Positions 60,916 to 64,000 of a DNA stretch of 64,000 nt are shown here, piece by piece (the stretch's first letter is position 1; every line of letters starts with the position of its first letter). The notes under the pieces are model-generated. The model did no database searches and had not been told where the DNA came from. It saw only the letters and a list, made by a program, of their open reading frames with translations. This stretch comes from Apis mellifera. Its lineage: Eukaryota > Arthropoda > Insecta > Hymenoptera > Apidae. The position numbers and the translations under genes were made by a program. The DNA is taken from NCBI RefSeq assembly GCF_003254395.2, contig NC_037643.1, positions 15,675,463 through 15,739,462 of the forward strand, given 5' to 3'.

Positions 60916-61255
60916 GAGCGGTTATTCACTGTCGCGCCGCTTTGAATCGTCTCCGTGGTTTAATTGAGTTTGGCGCGTTTGCGTTTAATGCGTACATCCG
61001 CGGAGATGCTAAGAAATTTTGCGTTTCAGAAAGCTTTGATCGAGTTTTATTCACTTTTTTTTTCCCTTTTTTTTCACTTCGATATCGATTCAATAGAGTA
61101 TTAGTACAAGTTGGATATTTTCAATGGAGCGATTATTCACTGTCGTGCCGCTTTGAGTTGGTTAATTAAGTTTGGCGTGTTGCATTCAATATGTGTATCC
61201 GCGGAGTTGTTAAGAAATTTTCTGTTTTTCCGGGAAGTTGCTTTGATTGAATTTT
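60910..61255. repeat. Diverged tandem duplication, 211-bp offset
   Basis: TCAATGGAGCGGTTATTCAC at 60910 recurs as TCAATGGAGCGATTATTCAC at 61121. Both are followed by TGTCG-GCCGCTTTGA, TTAATT-AGTTTGGCG, TATCCGCGGAG/CATCCGCGGAG, GCTAAGAAATTTT/GTTAAGAAATTTT and a TTGAT-GA-TTTTATT end. Copy one spans about 60910-61054 and copy two about 61121-61253. The first copy is joined to the right arm of the hairpin; the second lacks the left arm. Confidence 0.85.
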
Positions 61256-62240
61256 ATTTTTTATTTTAGCATTTATATTTGAAATATTATTTCTCACCAT
61301 TTTATTTAAATTTAAAATTTATTAAAATAATTGTAATGACTTATTATTTTTTTTTTATTACTTTTTTAATCGAATAACGGTTTTTAATTTACGAACGAGA
61401 AAAATGAAAAAGATAGAAATATTCGAGATACATAATATTTATTAATTCTTCATGAACAATGTATAATTATTCGAAAAAATAATTTTCATTCTTGCTGTGT
61501 CATTCATTTCGTATTCATAACGAAGCTATTCATTAATCATATATTGTAAGCAATGCTTCGAAATCAATTATAAATTAAAATTAAAATTTTAATTCCAAAC
61601 GTTTTTCTTTAGAAAAGAAAACATTCTGGATTTCTTAATATATATTTCAAGAATTTTATACTTCGCTTTCATCGATCCATCTCGACGAAACGTATTCGAA
61701 TAAATTAATCATTAATATCGATCAATCATTCAAATCAAAAAAAGAATCCTCAGTATCACGGTATTCAGCTCAGGTGGAACACACATCCTGGAAATAGATT
61801 CAAAGGCACCTTCACATGCAATATTTCACATTTAGAGACGATCCTCTTTTTCGATCATTTCGATTCGCATGCAAAACGATTTTTTTTTTTTAAACACAAA
61901 AACACAAACACGCATGAATAGATTAGAGAAGGATCGATACACGCTTTTTTCCAGCTTTCAGCTTTCAAAAAAAGCTTCCATCCGCGAATTTGTGATCATC
62001 GATATCTTATTGATAATTTTCGATATATCGATTTTTTTTATTAAGTTTATAATAAAATTATCAATGTAATAAATTGCAAAAAAAAATTTTATTGTAAAAC
62101 TATATTGTAATTTATTTTTAAATAATTAATTCTATTATTGATATCTTAACGATATTTTGAAAAAAAATCATTTATTTATCACATTTATAAATAATCATTA
62201 ACGATAAATTTGAATAAAAAAAAAATAATTTTATCTATTG
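61256..62240. other. AT-rich intronic DNA with a mixed patch at 61660-61990
   Basis: A/T-rich. The patch includes CATCGATCCATCTCGACGAAACG and the CATCGATATC segment at 61998. No exon structure. Confidence 0.5.
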
Positions 62241-62475
62241 TCAATGTTTATCGATAACGATATCGATAATCAGAATTCGAAATTTGCTCGAATTCTTGTC
62301 GAGACTTGAACGTCGCTCAACACTTGTTTAATTTCGTTTGATTCAGCAGGACGATGAGCGAGAAACAAGGTTGAAGAGAAACGGATGCTAATTTAACACG
62401 TTTCCCTGCCGTTCGTGTTTTGCTTGTGTTTCTTATGGAGCTGTTAAAGCCGAGAACTTTTGCTTGGGTATATTT
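62241..62475. promoter_or_regulatory. Two TATCGATA elements followed by a GC-richer patch
   Basis: TATCGATA occurs at 62249-62256 and 62261-62268, exact matches to the known DRE element bound by DREF at insect housekeeping promoters. A GC-richer patch with TTCAGCAGGACGATGAGCGA follows from about 62285. The ATG there ends in only a weak donor-like GTTGAA, so a first exon is not supported. It may be an unmapped promoter. Confidence 0.3.
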
Positions 62476-63314
62476 GAAGAAATAATTCGAGGGAATGAAT
62501 TAACGAATTTTATAAATTGCTTGTTTCTTTTTTTTTTTTTTTTTTATTTTATGTGTAACAAAATCATTTTCTTGATCGTATAAAAATAATATTTTTTGTA
62601 ACAAAGATTATAGAAATATCCAAGATAATTGTTGACATATGATGATATTCTGTATGTAATAAATATTTTTAATTGCCTATGAATATAAATAAATAATCGA
62701 ATTAATGATCAAAAAATTTCTATCGATTCACCGAATATTCATTTTTAAAAATAAATTTAATAAATCGATTAGAAAAACAGAGATAAATGTGACAAAATGT
62801 GTCGAACATCTGGTGAATCCATATGAATTCGTTTAATGATGATATTCCAACGAATCCTCGAAAGACATATCACGCACATATTGCAGGAACTGTAGACGCT
62901 TTAAGAAAAACATACAAGGCCAGTCTGCACGTGGCGATTGCTTGAAACAGCAAAGTATCAGAGATTAAACCTTTTTTCCCTCATAATCAAGTACAAGTTC
63001 AACCAATTAAGTGATTTGATATATTACTTTGGAAAATAATTCGATTATTTCGGAAAAATGTTTACGAGTTTGCAAAATGATATTTTAAAAATGGAATACA
63101 ATTAATCGATAAAATATATTATATTTATAAATCTGAATAAATCAAATGCTAAATTGTTCCAAATTGTATCTCTGAAAAGAATAATTCTTCAAATATACCC
63201 AATCAAGTCCGCTTTCAATGCACAATTAATTTGTATACTGCTGTGAATACAAACATTTCAATCACGCTGCTTTCCAGTTGAATCCATAGGGATTTCGGTT
63301 AAATCGGTGCTAAG

Positions 63315-63328
63315 TCACCAGGTGGCAG
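63315..63328 (+). promoter_or_regulatory. CTCF-like motif
   Basis: TCACCAGGTGGCAG differs at one position from the known CTCF consensus CCACYAGRTGGCAS. It lies in a GC-richer patch (63240-63360) about 360 bp upstream of the acceptor at 63686. Confidence 0.4.
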
Positions 63329-63686
63329 TAATGTTGGGCAATAGTTCGTTATTCGAATCGATTCTTTTCATCGTTGCTATATTCACTTATTTGTTTGGAA
63401 AAGAGAAAAGAACATTTAATCGTAAGAATAATTAAATTACTAAAAAATTTGGTTAAATTTATCTAACGTGAAATAAGTATTGGCATAAATCAAAAATCAA
63501 TTATTGAAAATAACTGTATCCCAATACTACGCTGCAACTTAACCGTGCAACCATAGATTTTTTGTTTACGAAGGAAAATAGAAGTCGCTTATATCGAACT
63601 CGTGCACCGCCTATTACAAGTATCACTGTTGTTTGAAAGACTCATTGTGACTGTGACACGTGATAATTGATTTTCTGAATTTGCAG

Positions 63687-63867
63687 GTCGAGGACGGATT
63701 CGGTGAGATCTAAGTCCCCTTTGACAGCGTCGCCAGCATCTCCAGGGCCGTTGTCGAATTCCTTGCACGGCAGTTTTCACGGAAGTTTAGGAAGCGATGG
63801 CATGTCTTGCAGCAGTGCCAGATCATCCTCGGCGTCTCCTGATTCTGCAAGATACACATCCACACCG
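63687..63867 (+). CDS. Serine-rich internal coding exon of the unidentified gene
   Basis: Acceptor TTTGCAG ends at 63686 and donor CCG|GTAATA starts at 63868. The first base completes an Arg codon (AGG) from the exon at 55586. The following 60 codons are open and read SRTDSVRSKSPLTASPAS, PGPLSNSLHGSFHGSLGS, DGMSCSSARSSSASPDSA, RYTSTP, ending in phase 0. Twenty of 60 residues are Ser, several in SP pairs typical of proline-directed phosphorylation sites, and the short repeat GSFHGSLGS is visible. It is probably an unstructured, phosphorylated region. Codons are GC-richer than the flanks, as in the other exons. The coding strand is clear: the minus-strand frame of 63 codons (63589-63780) is its shadow. 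No domain is recognised and the gene continues past the window. Confidence 0.85.
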
Positions 63868-64000
63868 GTAATATAATATTTATCATCTTATTTTTATATT
63901 TGTAATCGTGTCTATAATTGTTAATACATGTCTTTTTGTTAACAAATTATATTATTATATTAACAACGGTTTCTTTCTTTTTATTGCATTAAAAGTAACA
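63868..64000 (+). other. Start of the next intron
   Basis: GTAATA donor followed by A/T-rich sequence to the end of the window. The next exon lies outside. Confidence 0.7.

Larger units (their letters stand above)
55847..63686 (+). other. Inferred intron between the two well-supported exons (about 7.8 kb)
   Basis: GTACGT donor at 55847, acceptor TTTGCAG at 63680-63686. Phase 2 at both ends. The stretch is A/T-rich with islands at 59490-59900, 60420-61250 and 62270-62470 and the repeats listed separately. Skipped or cassette exons could be hidden in it. Confidence 0.75.

Noticed and set aside
1..64000. tRNA, rRNA, CRISPR or transposase genes
   Set aside because: No tRNA B-box with matching A-box, no direct-repeat array with regular spacers, and no transposase motif was seen by eye; a dedicated scan was not possible.

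Overview
The window looks like a stretch of an AT-rich insect genome. It is mostly non-coding, with exons bounded by ordinary GT-AG splice sites, many AT-rich microsatellites, and small GC-richer islands set in very AT-rich DNA. A bee or related hymenopteran such as Apis would fit, but nothing here proves the species. No tRNA, rRNA, CRISPR array, bacterial-type operon or recognisable transposase was found. Nearly all long open frames are chance or repeat-derived.

The main content is part of one large plus-strand gene of unrecognised identity. Three internal-type exons fit together by phase: 1972-2067 (96 nt), 55586-55846 (261 nt) and 63687-63867 (181 nt). The first two junctions are both phase 2 and stay open across the joins. 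If they belong to one transcript, the first intron is about 53.5 kb and the second about 7.8 kb. The joined protein has an acidic N-terminal piece, a basic/acidic mixed segment and a very serine-rich segment (20 Ser in 60 residues). I do not recognise a domain.

Inside the 53.5-kb intron are several GC-rich islands that look like alternative promoters with short first exons. Two have an ATG followed by a short open frame ending in a good splice donor: 25406-25449 (MTRLRLDKSFTNVA plus two bases) and 27618-27652 (MTSKPGRSYSV plus two bases). Both end in phase 2 with the bases AG, exactly the phase needed by the exon at 55586. A third island, 47320-47850, looks like a non-coding first exon with a GTGAGT donor. 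A transcript from it would start translation at the internal Met at 55626. A weaker candidate lies at 8738-8952. The picture is one gene with several nested promoters giving proteins that differ at the N terminus.

Layout: 1-1971 is upstream intron or intergenic DNA with a hexanucleotide array at 957-1393. 1972-2067 is an exon. 2068-55585 is a giant intron holding alternative first exons, GC-rich islands that may be enhancers, and four tandem-repeat arrays (24.6-25.0 kb, 19.7-21.1 kb, 50.0-51.66 kb, 52.4-54.2 kb). 55586-55846 is an exon followed at once by a (TA)n tract. 55847-63686 is an intron with a short terminal-inverted-repeat unit, a perfect 15-bp hairpin, a local duplication and a CTCF-like site. 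63687-63867 is an exon and the rest is intron.
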